NCBI RefSeq assembly: GCF_000798815.1
Contig: NZ_JTLD01000009.1
Location: 1-64,000 of the forward strand
DNA length: 64,000 nucleotides
Source of the DNA: Alistipes sp. ZOR0009
GTDB lineage: Bacteria; Bacteroidota; Bacteroidia; Bacteroidales; ZOR0009
Direction of reading: 5' to 3'
Below, piece by piece: positions 45,403-53,849 of the stretch (its first letter is position 1; each line of letters starts with the position of its first letter). A model generated the notes under the pieces. That model worked only from the letters and a program-made list of their open reading frames with translations. It was not told the DNA's origin and ran no database searches. Both the position numbers and the translations under genes were made by a program.

Positions 45403-45645
45403 ATGAGCGATTACTATTGTTGGTTGCAGTACTACGATAAGGATACAGCCAAGCAAACTAGCAGCAGTGAGATAAGGTACTATCAAGGACATAAGCATGG
45501 GGTTCAGCCAAGTGCAAATAACTGGAATGACTGTCTTAATGATTTAGTTTTGGCTGTAAATGGGGTTAGAAATCCCCCATTGAAACCTTTGTCAAAAGAA
45601 GTTATCAGTAAAGATGCAGAAAGAAAAACGCGCTCTGCGCACTAG
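45403..45645 (+). CDS. 80-residue orphan protein
   Basis: A short protein starting MSDYYCWLQYYDKDTAKQTS, rich in Tyr and Trp in the first half, with GHKHGVQPSANNWNDCLNDL and a basic tail. No family, signal peptide or membrane segment. It has its own leader block shared with the peptidase gene, which supports it being real and co-regulated with the island. Confidence 0.55.
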   Translation: MSDYYCWLQYYDKDTAKQTSSSEIRYYQGHKHGVQPSANNWNDCLNDLVLAVNGVRNPPLKPLSKEVISKDAERKTRSAH

Positions 45646-45739
45646 TTAACTTTTTCTGCGAGCTCCCATTTGTTTTTTATCGAATCAGAAGAAGAAATAG
45701 TAGTTTTTTCTTTTTAAAAAGACTGTTAAAACGGTTCCC

Positions 45740-47980
45740 ATGCCTTTCTTTAAAAGAAGTACATTGAAAAAGAACTTAGTGAAAATAGGAGTTCTGGTGG
45801 GTGTTTGCTTGGTGGTGTCACATTTTAGCAAAACGGTATTAAGTGAAGACGGGGAGCGGAGAAGCCTTATAAGCTATGCGGACGAGGTTGTTGCTCAGAT
45901 CGGTGATAGTCTTTTGTTTGAAACTGGATTAACACAGCATATAGTCGACTCAGTTGGGGCGAAGGTTGCTTTGGGTTGTTTAGAAAACTCGGTCGATTAT
46001 TTTGATACGTTGTTGTTTAGAAGGGTGGCACTGTCGGTGCTTGAACGAAATTCTCGTATCGACGGTGCCTTTATTCTCCTTTTAAAAAAGAAAGATGGAG
46101 CGAATGTTCGGCTAGAAGCCGCTGCATACTGGGAAAGAAAAAAAGACTCGGTAGAGGTTACTAATTGTACTAGGGACAATTGCTTGCTTTGGAATTCAGA
46201 AAGTCTCATTTGGGAAACCGTATCAAAGGATGGAGGTTTGTCCTCTTGGATTGCACCTCACTTCAATCTGCTTATCAAAAAGAGGGTCGTTACTTATGCT
46301 TGCGAGATAAAGCTGTCTGACAGTTTGTTTTGCTATGTAGGAGCAGACTATACCGTTTCTAAAGTTTATAGCATGCTCAATGGCTGGAAGGCAGGTCGGA
46401 TAGGGTATCCTTACTTGATGAATAATAGCGAAGAGTTTATAGCTCATCCTAACAGTGATACTCGTACGCTAGGAGAAATAGGGAGAGCATATGGTGAGGA
46501 AACTTTAGTAAAACTGTCTGAAAATATTGAAGATACAGCAAGGATAAATCCAACGGATTACTATCATTTGAATACAGTATCTAAGGCAATGTGCTGGGAA
46601 AATGTGGTTCGTCTAGATTCTTTGGGTTGGCTATTAGGTGTTTCTATAACAGATCAACAAGTGTATAGTAATCCTCAATACTTTAATCAGCAGCGAAAAA
46701 ACTGCATGCAGAGTTCGTTTGCCTATTTAGGCGGATTGCTGATTTTTGAGATATTGGTGATTTTGCTTTTGTTTCGGAAAGAAGAGGTGGCTTCATTAGT
46801 GGGAGGCACTGTGCTAATTATTTTCATTGTTGAGATTGTTTTGTTATGTCATATTAGTATTAGATATCCTTCTATTGATTTTTCAGATATGGAGATTGCT
46901 AAGAGCGCTAGCCAAAAGAGCAAATTGCTGAGGGAAGGGGTTGAGAATAATAAGGATACTCAAAAGATTTCAACCAATTTTGATCGTTGGAATTTTTCGA
47001 TGTTGCTAGACGAGGATGGTGCAAAAGACTACGTTAATCTTTATAGAAGGGGGTTGGTGGGGAAGACTGATTTGCAAACGTTTCTAGTACCTGTCGGAGT
47101 ATATGTGTTAACTGTTAAATTTACAGATTCATACACAACAACGCTTTCTGGCTATGTTTGGCAGATCATTCCTTATGGCCAAAATATTCAGCCTGGTATC
47201 TTATTTCCCGATGCTGAAAATTCAAATTTTGATCATAAAGATAGCGCCTTTGTAGTTGGGGGTAATCATGAAAAGTCGATTTTTTACAGGTGGCATTTTT
47301 CTACAGAAATTAGAGAACCGTTTGATTATAAGAGATTCCCATTCGACTATAATGCACTTTGGATTAGAATTTGGCCAGCGGATATGGATAAAAATGTGAT
47401 TTTAATACCAGATTTTAAATCATATAACCTAATCCATCCATCTTTTAAGCCAGGCCTCGATAACGATGTTATAATTCCAGGATGGGAGATTGACGGAACC
47501 TACTATTCATTTAAAGAAAAGAGTTATAGCACTAGTTTTGACTCCAATCAGTCCAACTTTAAGGATGGGTTTCCGGAGTTGCATTATAACATAATTCTCA
47601 GAAGGGATTATTTCGATACCATAATAACGCGAATAATACCTATTGCCGTCCTTCTTTTTATGACCTACTCTATTTTATGGATATCAAAGCGAGAGGATGC
47701 TTTAGATGTTGCAATTGCTTGTGCTGGATTGTTGTTTGTTGCAGTCTTTGAGCATGTTAATCTCCGTAAAAACATGGATGCAACTGGCGTAATTTATATG
47801 GAGTACTACTATTTTGCAACTTATATGCTTTTAGTTCTAGCTTCTGTAAATGCAATTCTAGATAGTCGACTTTCTAGATATCTCCCAGAATATCTCGGTT
47901 TTTCAAAGTTGATGGTTATCGTATATTGGCCATTGCTGCTTCTGATCGTTTTAGTGGCAACTATCATAACTTTTTATTAA
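45740..47980 (+). CDS. Cache sensor fused to a pentameric ligand-gated ion channel-like module
   Basis: A 746-residue membrane protein. After a first span (about 13-30), residues about 36-315 form a periplasmic Cache domain with the signature GYPYLMNNSEEFIAHPN (222-238). Two spans follow (about 328-346 and 353-371). Residues about 448-625 resemble the beta-sandwich of pentameric ligand-gated channels: PVGVYVLTVKFTD, EPFDYKRFPFDYNALWIRI (Cys-loop-like FPFD at 533-536) and the pre-M1 LHYNIILRRDYF. Four C-terminal spans (M1 about 632-648, M2 655-672, M3 687-707, M4 724-743) then fit M1-M4. Topology agrees: the sandwich is periplasmic and the C-terminus ends outside. Family call from motifs only. 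Confidence 0.72.
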   Translation: MPFFKRSTLKKNLVKIGVLVGVCLVVSHFSKTVLSEDGERRSLISYADEVVAQIGDSLLFETGLTQHIVDSVGAKVALGCLENSVDYFDTLLFRRVALSVLERNSRIDGAFILLLKKKDGANVRLEAAAYWERKKDSVEVTNCTRDNCLLWNSESLIWETVSKDGGLSSWIAPHFNLLIKKRVVTYACEIKLSDSLFCYVGADYTVSKVYSMLNGWKAGRIGYPYLMNNSEEFIAHPNSDTRTLGEIGRAYGEETLVKLSENIEDTARINPTDYYHLNTVSKAMCWENVVRLDSLGWLLGVSITDQQVYSNPQYFNQQRKNCMQSSFAYLGGLLIFEILVILLLFRKEEVASLVGGTVLIIFIVEIVLLCHISIRYPSIDFSDMEIAKSASQKSKLLREGVENNKDTQKISTNFDRWNFSMLLDEDGAKDYVNLYRRGLVGKTDLQTFLVPVGVYVLTVKFTDSYTTTLSGYVWQIIPYGQNIQPGILFPDAENSNFDHKDSAFVVGGNHEKSIFYRWHFSTEIREPFDYKRFPFDYNALWIRIWPADMDKNVILIPDFKSYNLIHPSFKPGLDNDVIIPGWEIDGTYYSFKEKSYSTSFDSNQSNFKDGFPELHYNIILRRDYFDTIITRIIPIAVLLFMTYSILWISKREDALDVAIACAGLLFVAVFEHVNLRKNMDATGVIYMEYYYFATYMLLVLASVNAILDSRLSRYLPEYLGFSKLMVIVYWPLLLLIVLVATIITFY

Positions 47981-48071
47981 TCATGGTGTTTTTTCTTCTT
48001 TTGTCTAATGCTAATAGCTTATTAGACAAAACAGAGAAGGAATCATTAAGGCTTATTTTCTTTCCTTTTCG

Positions 48072-48079
48072 TATCTTTG
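48072..48079 (+). promoter_or_regulatory. -7 promoter box upstream of rlmB
   Basis: TATCTTTG, matching TAnnTTTG, 18 bases before the ATG at 48098. It lies at the right edge of the accessory island. Confidence 0.6.
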
Positions 48080-48097
48080 CCGCAAATAATTAGAGTT

Positions 48098-48859
48098 ATG
48101 AGCGAAAGCAATCAGAACGCAATTTTCGGTATACGCCCTGTGATAGAGGCGATAAATGCTGGCAAACAGCTGGATAAGGTAATGGTTAAGAATGGGCTCG
48201 AAGGGGAGCTGATTCAGGAGTTGAAGGATTTGCTTAAGCGCAACCGTATCTTTGTACAGTATGTTCCCGAAGAGAAGCTGAACTCTGTAACCCGCCAAAA
48301 CCATCAGGGAGTAATTGCTTTTGCGGCTCAAATAGAGTACTACGAGTTGGAGGTGGTGGTAACCGCCGCCCTCGAAAAGGAGAAGGCTCCTCTATTCCTC
48401 ATTCTTGATGGGGTAACCGATGTGCGCAACTTTGGTGCTATTGCTCGTACGGCCGAGTGTGCCGGGGTCGATGCCATTATTATTCCAGCAAAGGGATCTG
48501 CCCAAATCAACTCCGATGCCATTAAAGCATCGGCTGGGGCGCTGCACTTCATCCCGGTTGTTAAGGTATCTAGCCTTCGCACGGCCATCTTCTATCTGCG
48601 CGATAGCGGTATTCAGATTGTGGCCTCATCCGAAAAGGCCCGCCATATGATGTACAAGGTGGACATGACGCCACCAACAGCAATTATCATGGGATCGGAG
48701 GATAAGGGGATTTCTAGCGATAACCTCAAGTTTGTTGACGAGATGGTGAAGGTACCACTAAGCGGACAAATTGAGTCGCTAAACGTAGGGGTTGCTGCCG
48801 CGCTGGTTGTTTTTGAGGCTGTTCGCCAGCGTATTTACGAGCACTTAGAGGAGATTTAA
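48098..48859 (+). CDS. rlmB: 23S rRNA 2'-O-ribose methyltransferase RlmB-like (SpoU/TrmH family)
   Basis: A 253-residue enzyme with the N-terminal substrate-binding domain (FGIRPVIEAINAGKQLDKV) and the SPOUT knot motifs LDGVTDVRNFGAIARTAECA, IIMGSEDKGIS and VPLSGQIESLNVGVAAAL, which bind S-adenosylmethionine. RlmB methylates G2251 of 23S rRNA in E. coli; TrmH-type targets cannot be excluded. I start at ATG 48098, since the promoter box lies just before it; an in-frame TTG at 48077 would sit inside that box. Confidence 0.9.
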   Translation: MSESNQNAIFGIRPVIEAINAGKQLDKVMVKNGLEGELIQELKDLLKRNRIFVQYVPEEKLNSVTRQNHQGVIAFAAQIEYYELEVVVTAALEKEKAPLFLILDGVTDVRNFGAIARTAECAGVDAIIIPAKGSAQINSDAIKASAGALHFIPVVKVSSLRTAIFYLRDSGIQIVASSEKARHMMYKVDMTPPTAIIMGSEDKGISSDNLKFVDEMVKVPLSGQIESLNVGVAAALVVFEAVRQRIYEHLEEI

Positions 48860-48882
48860 TGCTTTTTTACTTGATAGTAGGG

Positions 48883-48916
48883 AGCGCTGAACCGTTGGTT
48901 TCAGCGCTTTTTTTTT
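48883..48916 (+). terminator. Terminator after rlmB
   Basis: AGCGCTGAA (48883-48891) pairs with TTCAGCGCT (48900-48908), then a run of T. Confidence 0.93.
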
Positions 48917-49040
48917 CGGGGGATTAGCCGCCAGTCTGGGCATATTGCCGATTGCTGTTTTGGGCAAGATATTTTTGCTACCTTTTAGGAGCCTAAAACA
49001 TCGTTTCCGATAGTTTGTTGTTGGTGCTAAAACTTAAAAT

Positions 49041-49349
49041 ATGGAATGTAACAGTTGTAAATCTGAGCTGGCTCTCCGAAATATCATGGAGCTGGCCTTT
49101 AAGGGAAAATCTACCTGCCTAAAATGCGGAACCTCGCTAGGCTTAAAAAACCGCTTTTTTGTAACCTTTCTGCTGGTGCTGCTGCTTTTGTTTGTGCTAG
49201 TCGCATCCTACTTTTTGGTGGTTAGCCGCATCAAAATGGGTATGGGCATAGGGTGGAGCGTGCTGACTTTACTAACGCCTTGGGTAATTTTTATGGTTGT
49301 TTTTGCCATGCTGGTGGTTCCTGCAATGGAGGTTGAACGGCGAAGTTAA
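49041..49349 (+). CDS. Small zinc-ribbon membrane protein
   Basis: A 102-residue protein with CNSC (3-6) and CLKC (26-29), a split zinc ribbon, then two membrane spans (FFVTFLLVLLLLFVLVASYFL and SVLTLLTPWVIFMVVFAMLVV). Function unknown. Located between the rlmB terminator and the ECF sigma gene. Confidence 0.65.
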   Translation: MECNSCKSELALRNIMELAFKGKSTCLKCGTSLGLKNRFFVTFLLVLLLLFVLVASYFLVVSRIKMGMGIGWSVLTLLTPWVIFMVVFAMLVVPAMEVERRS

Positions 49350-49496
49350 CAAACTGTTTTTTGTGTAATGGCTAATTTTACAGCTGTTTATGCGCTTTGT
49401 GCTGGTTTCGTTAGCTAAAAATTTAACAAGTCGTTAACCCTTTTCTGTTAGTTTTTAAGCAGCTCTAAGGGCTAGTTTGAATATTTTGCAGCGTGT

Positions 49497-50117
49497 TTGA
49501 AAGACAGAGATAACAGTTTTGACAACCTTCAAAAAATTCAGACTTTGAAAACGGCTACTCTAACAGATAATGACTTGGTTGGTCGCATAGCAACTGGATG
49601 CGATAACTCTTATGCAATACTACACGATCGTTACCGTCGTAAGGTTTTAGGGTATGTTACTCTTTTTATCCGTCGTCAGGACGTTGCCGAAGATATAACG
49701 CAGGACGTTTTTATTAAGGCATACCGATCTTTGAAGGCTGGATACTATCAGGACAATGGGAAGTTTGTGCCTTGGTTGATGCGCATTGCCCGTAACTTGG
49801 TTATCGATCACTTTCGGAAGGATTCTCCCATTTTTGTGGAAGATGGTAGCCCAATGGACTACAAACTGCGTAGTATGACAGGGGATGATTCTCCTGAAAA
49901 GTTAATAATTAGAAAGCAGCAGAAGTACAGCATAAAAAGCCTTATTGACGAGCTTCCGAAGGAGCAGAAAGAGGTGGTGCTGCTTCGTTTTTATATTGGC
50001 TTAAGCTTTAAGGAAATTGCAGAATATACCGATGTGAGTATAAATACAGCTCTAGGACGCATGCGGTATGCCTTGATTAACCTAAAGAAAAAGGCTGTTT
50101 CAATGGAACGTTTTTAA
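49497..50117 (+). CDS. ECF-type RNA polymerase sigma factor
   Basis: A 206-residue sigma-70 family protein with region 2 (HDRYRRKVLGYVTLFI, DVAEDITQDVFIKAYRS, VPWLMRIARNLVIDHFRK) and region 4 (IDELPKEQKEVVLLRFYIG, SFKEIAEYTDVSINTALGRM). The start is taken as TTG at 49497, as no earlier ATG exists and LTDNDLVGRIATG, the usual N-terminal motif, is close downstream. No anti-sigma gene follows; the next gene is convergent. The regulon is unknown. Confidence 0.9.
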   Translation: MKDRDNSFDNLQKIQTLKTATLTDNDLVGRIATGCDNSYAILHDRYRRKVLGYVTLFIRRQDVAEDITQDVFIKAYRSLKAGYYQDNGKFVPWLMRIARNLVIDHFRKDSPIFVEDGSPMDYKLRSMTGDDSPEKLIIRKQQKYSIKSLIDELPKEQKEVVLLRFYIGLSFKEIAEYTDVSINTALGRMRYALINLKKKAVSMERF

Positions 50118-50139
50118 ACATGTCTGTTTGTGTTTGTTT

Positions 50140-50177
50140 AAAGAAAGAGGCTACCCTTTAGGATAGCCTCTTTCTTT
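50140..50177. terminator. Bidirectional terminator
   Basis: AAGAAAGAGGCTA pairs with TAGCCTCTTTCTT, with A and T runs at both ends. It serves the sigma factor gene and the convergent FKBP gene, whose stop codon is at the edge of the stem. Confidence 0.9.
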
Positions 50178-50889
50178 ATTTCATATTTCCTTTTATCACT
50201 TTAATGAGGTCTACCCTAAAAATCAAACCTTTATTGGGCTCTATCTTTGAGTTTCCCTCTGCTCCGTAGGCCAAACTGCTTGGGATGTATAGCATGATGG
50301 TATCTCCGGGTCGTACTAGCTGTAGCCCTTCCTGCCATCCTTCAATGAGGTCTTTCATCGGTACTTTGGTTGGGACGCCTAGCTCGTATGAGGAGTCGAA
50401 CTTAGAGCCATTAAGGAAACGGCTCTCGTAGTTAATAAGAACGGAGTCTTGGAGTGTTGGTGCTGCTTCGGGCGAATTTCCTCGGACAATTATTTCGTAT
50501 TGAAGGCCGCTGGGAGTCGTTTTTATGTTTGCCTTTTTCTTATTTTCAGCGAAAAAGCGAATTTCCTCATCGGAGTTATCCTTCGTTATCTTGGCTATAC
50601 GATCCTGCTCTTTCGTATAGGCCTGACTTTGGAGTAATTCTAGCAAATAAGCTTGCTGTTCCGAATCGATCAGCTTACCGGTGCTTTTGCTCGCCTTCAT
50701 CCCTTGGTATACCAAGTCGTAGTTTAGCACCATATTAATTTGATCCAGCGAGTTGGCAACAGCCATTCCGTACGCATATGAAATGCTGTCGTTTTGTGTT
50801 CTTAGAAACACCTTGGTGGTGTTGGTCTGAGCAAATGAAATACTGGCAACAAGCGCAAGTATTCCAACTAGGGCAATCCTTACTTTCAT
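50176..50889 (-). CDS. FKBP-type peptidyl-prolyl cis-trans isomerase
   Basis: A 237-residue exported protein with a signal peptide ending SFAQ (about residue 21). The N-terminal FKBP-associated helical domain (about 27-110, ISYAYGMAVANSLDQINM) is followed by the FKBP fold (about 125-232, SGLQYEIIVRGNS, DSVLINYESRFLNGSKFDSS, GWQEGLQLVRPGDTIMLYIP, LAYGAEGN, LIFRVDLIKV). It resembles FkpA/Mip-type folding helpers in the periplasm. Confidence 0.93.
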   Translation of the reverse strand: MKVRIALVGILALVASISFAQTNTTKVFLRTQNDSISYAYGMAVANSLDQINMVLNYDLVYQGMKASKSTGKLIDSEQQAYLLELLQSQAYTKEQDRIAKITKDNSDEEIRFFAENKKKANIKTTPSGLQYEIIVRGNSPEAAPTLQDSVLINYESRFLNGSKFDSSYELGVPTKVPMKDLIEGWQEGLQLVRPGDTIMLYIPSSLAYGAEGNSKIEPNKGLIFRVDLIKVIKGNMK

Positions 50890-50994
50890 AACGGAGGTTT
50901 TTAGTTTGATTTGTACCTAACAAGTAACCGTTAAGGTTGCCATAAAGTTGGATTTTGACGAAAATTAAAGTAGTCTGGTTCGAGAAGTATAAAA

Positions 50995-51020
50995 AAATCC
51001 CCTCGCATCAGAAGGGATTT
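50995..51020 (-). terminator. Terminator of the minus-strand gene at 51038
   Basis: AAATCCC and GGGATTT pair across a loop; on the minus strand a T-run follows. Confidence 0.75.
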
Positions 51021-51037
51021 CCTTTAGATTTTCAGTC

Positions 51038-51547
51038 TTAGTATAATTGGGATACTTCTTGCTTTATTTTTTGTTTGGCTGCCTGGTTGGGCGATGCATC
51101 AAGATTGGCGTATGCTTCTAGGATAATTCTTGATAGCTGTATGGCCCTATCTGTTGGTTCAACTTTTAGGCTGCACGAGTTTATAAGTCCTACAGTATTG
51201 TTCTTAGCGTTTACAATGTGGGTCCAAGCATCCTGGCTTAGGTAAAGTTGCTGTGATAGATTGTGCTCAAATTCCGAACGGATGCTGCTTAGCAGCTTCG
51301 ATTGCAGCTCGTTGGCAGTTTGGCATTGTCCAACTCTTACTAAAAGAGAGTCTGGTGCTATTCTTTCCAAAAAAATAAGGCATCGTTCGTAGGCCTGTAG
51401 CCTTAATGGAATGGTTATTTTGCTCGATGAAATCTTCTTTTCAACTTCTTTTAAGGACGTTTGGTTACGCGAAATAAGCATCATGGCCACAATGGCAACG
51501 GCGCTAATGCTTGCTATAGATGCGATAAGTAGGATTTCCATCTTCAT
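51038..51547 (-). CDS. Membrane-anchored protein of unknown function
   Basis: A 169-residue protein with one N-terminal span (MEILLIASIASISAVAIVAMMLI) and a cytosolic or periplasmic helical part (TIPLRLQAYERCLIFLERIAP, SIRSEFEHNLSQQLYLSQDA). The pattern is common in Bacteroidota, but no family is named here. Start at ATG 51547; on the minus strand TATTTTTG at 51565-51558, a good -7 box, lies only 10 bases before it, so an in-frame upstream TTG start at 51583 is unlikely. The mRNA would have a very short leader. Confidence 0.7.
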   Translation of the reverse strand: MKMEILLIASIASISAVAIVAMMLISRNQTSLKEVEKKISSSKITIPLRLQAYERCLIFLERIAPDSLLVRVGQCQTANELQSKLLSSIRSEFEHNLSQQLYLSQDAWTHIVNAKNNTVGLINSCSLKVEPTDRAIQLSRIILEAYANLDASPNQAAKQKIKQEVSQLY

Positions 51548-51655
51548 TAAATTTTTCCAAAAATATAATATAACTGCGGACAATTGTCATCCTTTTTGAA
51601 GGTTTGGGGTTAAGGTTTACCATATTTCGCTTATTTTGCAGAAAAATTTTGCTAA

Positions 51656-52726
51656 ATGAGTTCATCAAAAAAATCAAAAGGAAAACACCCGTTGAGAAGG
51701 GTGGTTATAGCTATTGGTTTGGTTGGCGTATGTGCTGCCCTAATATGGGGCTACGTTCAGTATACCCGAGTGTATAAGAATAACGTAGAGTTGGGCGAAA
51801 AAAAATCGGCCTACGTTTGTATTCCAACAGGAAGTGACTTTGCTTCTACCATGTCAATATTTAAAGAAAGCGGCTATATTAAAGATTTTGACTCGTTTGA
51901 GCGCTATGCAAACGTTAGGGGATACTTCAATAAAATTCGGCCAGGAAGATATAAACTGGTGAAAGGAATGAGTAACCATAGGTTGCTGAACATGCTTCAG
52001 TCTGGGACGCAGGAGCCTGTTCGTCTTGCAATAAACAATATCAGAACTAAAGAAAAGCTGGCTTCTATAATAGGTAAAAATTTGGAACCCGACTCGTTGA
52101 AAATTATAGCATTGCTTAATAGCGATTCTGTTGCAGCCTCGTTAGGAATGACTCCAGAAACGATTATTAGCCTTTTTATTCCTAATACTTATGAAATGTA
52201 CTGGAATATTTCGGCCTCGGATTTAATCGGAAGGATGAAAAAGGAGTATGACGGGTTTTGGTCAAAAAAAGGAAGGCAGCATAAGGCCGATTCGATGTCG
52301 TTAACCCGTGAGCAGGTGATTACAGTTGCTTCTATTGTTGATGAAGAAACCAACTATTCGCCAGAAATGCCAACCATTGCAGGTGTTTACCTTAATCGAA
52401 TCAAAAAGGGGATGCTCCTTCAGGCTGATCCAACCGTAAAATTTGCCATTGGAGATCCTACTATTCGTCGTATTCTTAATCGTCATTTGGTCTTTGATTC
52501 GCCATATAATACGTATAAGTATAAAGGGTTGCCTCCAGGTCCAATTGCACTACCTTCGATAGAGGCTATTGATGCTGTGCTGAATAGCCATAAAACGGAT
52601 TACCTCTATTTTTGTGCTAAAGCAGATTTTTCAGGAGCGCATGCTTTTGCCACTAACGAGGCTGACCATTTGAAAAATGCGAGGGAATACCAAACTGCAC
52701 TAAATAAACGAAATATCAAGAAATAG
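51656..52726 (+). CDS. mltG: Endolytic murein transglycosylase MltG-like (YceG)
   Basis: A 356-residue membrane-anchored protein (span about 15-33). YceG-like domain with a LysM-like N-terminal part (PGRYKLVKGMSNHRLLNML) and the catalytic region VASIVDEETNYSPEMPTIAG, VYLNRIKKGMLLQADPTVKF, SPYNTYKYKGLPPGPIALPS. In E. coli MltG the catalytic Glu follows ASIV; here the same column is Asp229 with Glu230-Glu231 next, so the exact acid may have shifted. MltG cuts nascent glycan strands. Its stop lies in a long palindrome. Confidence 0.92.
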   Translation: MSSSKKSKGKHPLRRVVIAIGLVGVCAALIWGYVQYTRVYKNNVELGEKKSAYVCIPTGSDFASTMSIFKESGYIKDFDSFERYANVRGYFNKIRPGRYKLVKGMSNHRLLNMLQSGTQEPVRLAINNIRTKEKLASIIGKNLEPDSLKIIALLNSDSVAASLGMTPETIISLFIPNTYEMYWNISASDLIGRMKKEYDGFWSKKGRQHKADSMSLTREQVITVASIVDEETNYSPEMPTIAGVYLNRIKKGMLLQADPTVKFAIGDPTIRRILNRHLVFDSPYNTYKYKGLPPGPIALPSIEAIDAVLNSHKTDYLYFCAKADFSGAHAFATNEADHLKNAREYQTALNKRNIKK

Positions 52727-52764
52727 AAAAGGCCGCAATTGCGGCCTTTTCTATTTCTTGATAT
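52713..52764. terminator. Perfect 52-bp palindrome between convergent genes
   Basis: Two 26-bp arms meeting at 52738/52739 with no spacer and no mismatch; the centre is GGCCGCAATTGCGGCC flanked by A- and T-rich outer parts. It spans the mltG stop codon and ends 4 bases before the murB stop. It can act as a terminator on both strands. Confidence 0.93.
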
Positions 52765-52768
52765 GTTA

Positions 52769-53770
52769 TTAAAGGATGTTTACCTCTTTTTCGAGTTCAA
52801 TCGAGAACTTGATTCTTACGGCCTCTATAATTTCGTTTGCAAGGTCTATAACTTCTTCCCCTTTCGCATTTCCTAGGTTTATTAGCACCAAAGCCTGCTG
52901 GCTATGAACTCCAACATTACCTCGCTTTATACCCTTAAATCCGCAGGTTTCAATGAGCCATGCGGCTGGGATTTTAACCATTTGGTTTGCCGCAGGGTAA
53001 CTTGGGATGTTTGCGTAGCTGCTTTGAATAGTTTCGAATAGATTTTGGTTTATGGTTGGGTTTTTAAAAAAACTACCACAGTTGCCAAAAACTTTGGGAG
53101 AGGGGAGTTTTCGCTCTCTTATTGATATTACGGCATTACGAACAGTTTGGATGTTTGTTTTCGAGTAGTTCTTTAACTCCTCTTCAATGTTCCCATAGTG
53201 GGTTTTTAAGGTTGGGGTTTTACTCAATTCGAAGGTTACATGGGTAATTACAGTCTTCCCTTTTAGGCTGCGTTTAAATATGCTATCTCTATAGCCGAAT
53301 TGGCATTCCTCGTTGCTAAATGAAAAAGGAGATTGATTCTCAATATAAAATCCGTCAACCTTGATAATTGTATCTTTTACCTCTACTCCATATGCTCCAA
53401 TATTTTGCACTGGGCAAGCACCTACATTTCCCGGTATTAAAGAGAGATTTTCTAGGCCACCTAATTCTCTTTCGACCGTAAATTTTACGAAGTCGTCCCA
53501 ATCCACACCCGCACTCGATTTAATCCAAACGCTATTAGGTGTTTCGTTTACAATCTCTATATTTTTTTCTAGAGGTTGTAGGACTACTCCATCAAAGTCG
53601 CTGGTAAATATGCTATTGCTACCTCCTCCTAGGATGTATAAGGGCGATTGGTTATTTTTTAGGAAACTGAAGAGTTCGTCGTTGTTACAGGTCTGAATAA
53701 ATTTTCTGGCCTTGGCTTCGATTCCAAAAGTGGTTAGCTCCTTTAAGGAGACGTTTTCTTTTACAATCAT
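52769..53770 (-). CDS. murB: UDP-N-acetylenolpyruvoylglucosamine reductase
   Basis: A 333-residue FAD enzyme that reduces enolpyruvyl-UDP-GlcNAc to UDP-MurNAc, early in peptidoglycan synthesis. FAD-binding YILGGGSNSIF, SLIPGNVGACPVQNIGAYG, the catalytic Ser in NCGSFFKNP and KIPAAWLIETCGFKG are present. Start chosen at ATG 53770: an in-frame start at 53803 lies upstream of the -7 box at 53792-53799 and so would not be transcribed. Confidence 0.95.
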   Translation of the reverse strand: MIVKENVSLKELTTFGIEAKARKFIQTCNNDELFSFLKNNQSPLYILGGGSNSIFTSDFDGVVLQPLEKNIEIVNETPNSVWIKSSAGVDWDDFVKFTVERELGGLENLSLIPGNVGACPVQNIGAYGVEVKDTIIKVDGFYIENQSPFSFSNEECQFGYRDSIFKRSLKGKTVITHVTFELSKTPTLKTHYGNIEEELKNYSKTNIQTVRNAVISIRERKLPSPKVFGNCGSFFKNPTINQNLFETIQSSYANIPSYPAANQMVKIPAAWLIETCGFKGIKRGNVGVHSQQALVLINLGNAKGEEVIDLANEIIEAVRIKFSIELEKEVNIL

Positions 53771-53791
53771 CAATATTGTTTTTGTTTTACA

Positions 53792-53799
53792 CAAAGATA
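53792..53799 (-). promoter_or_regulatory. -7 promoter box of murB
   Basis: On the minus strand the sequence is TATCTTTG, a full TAnnTTTG match, 21 bases before the murB ATG. It rules out the longer murB start. Confidence 0.65.
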
Positions 53800-53849
53800 C
53801 CATAGCACAGATGTTATGCGCTATAAGTCGTGTTAAATGGTAAAAAAGG

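Noticed and set aside
40300-48060. Prophage or integrative element
   Set aside because: No integrase, portal, capsid, terminase, tail or attachment-site repeat is visible; the M15 peptidase alone is not enough.
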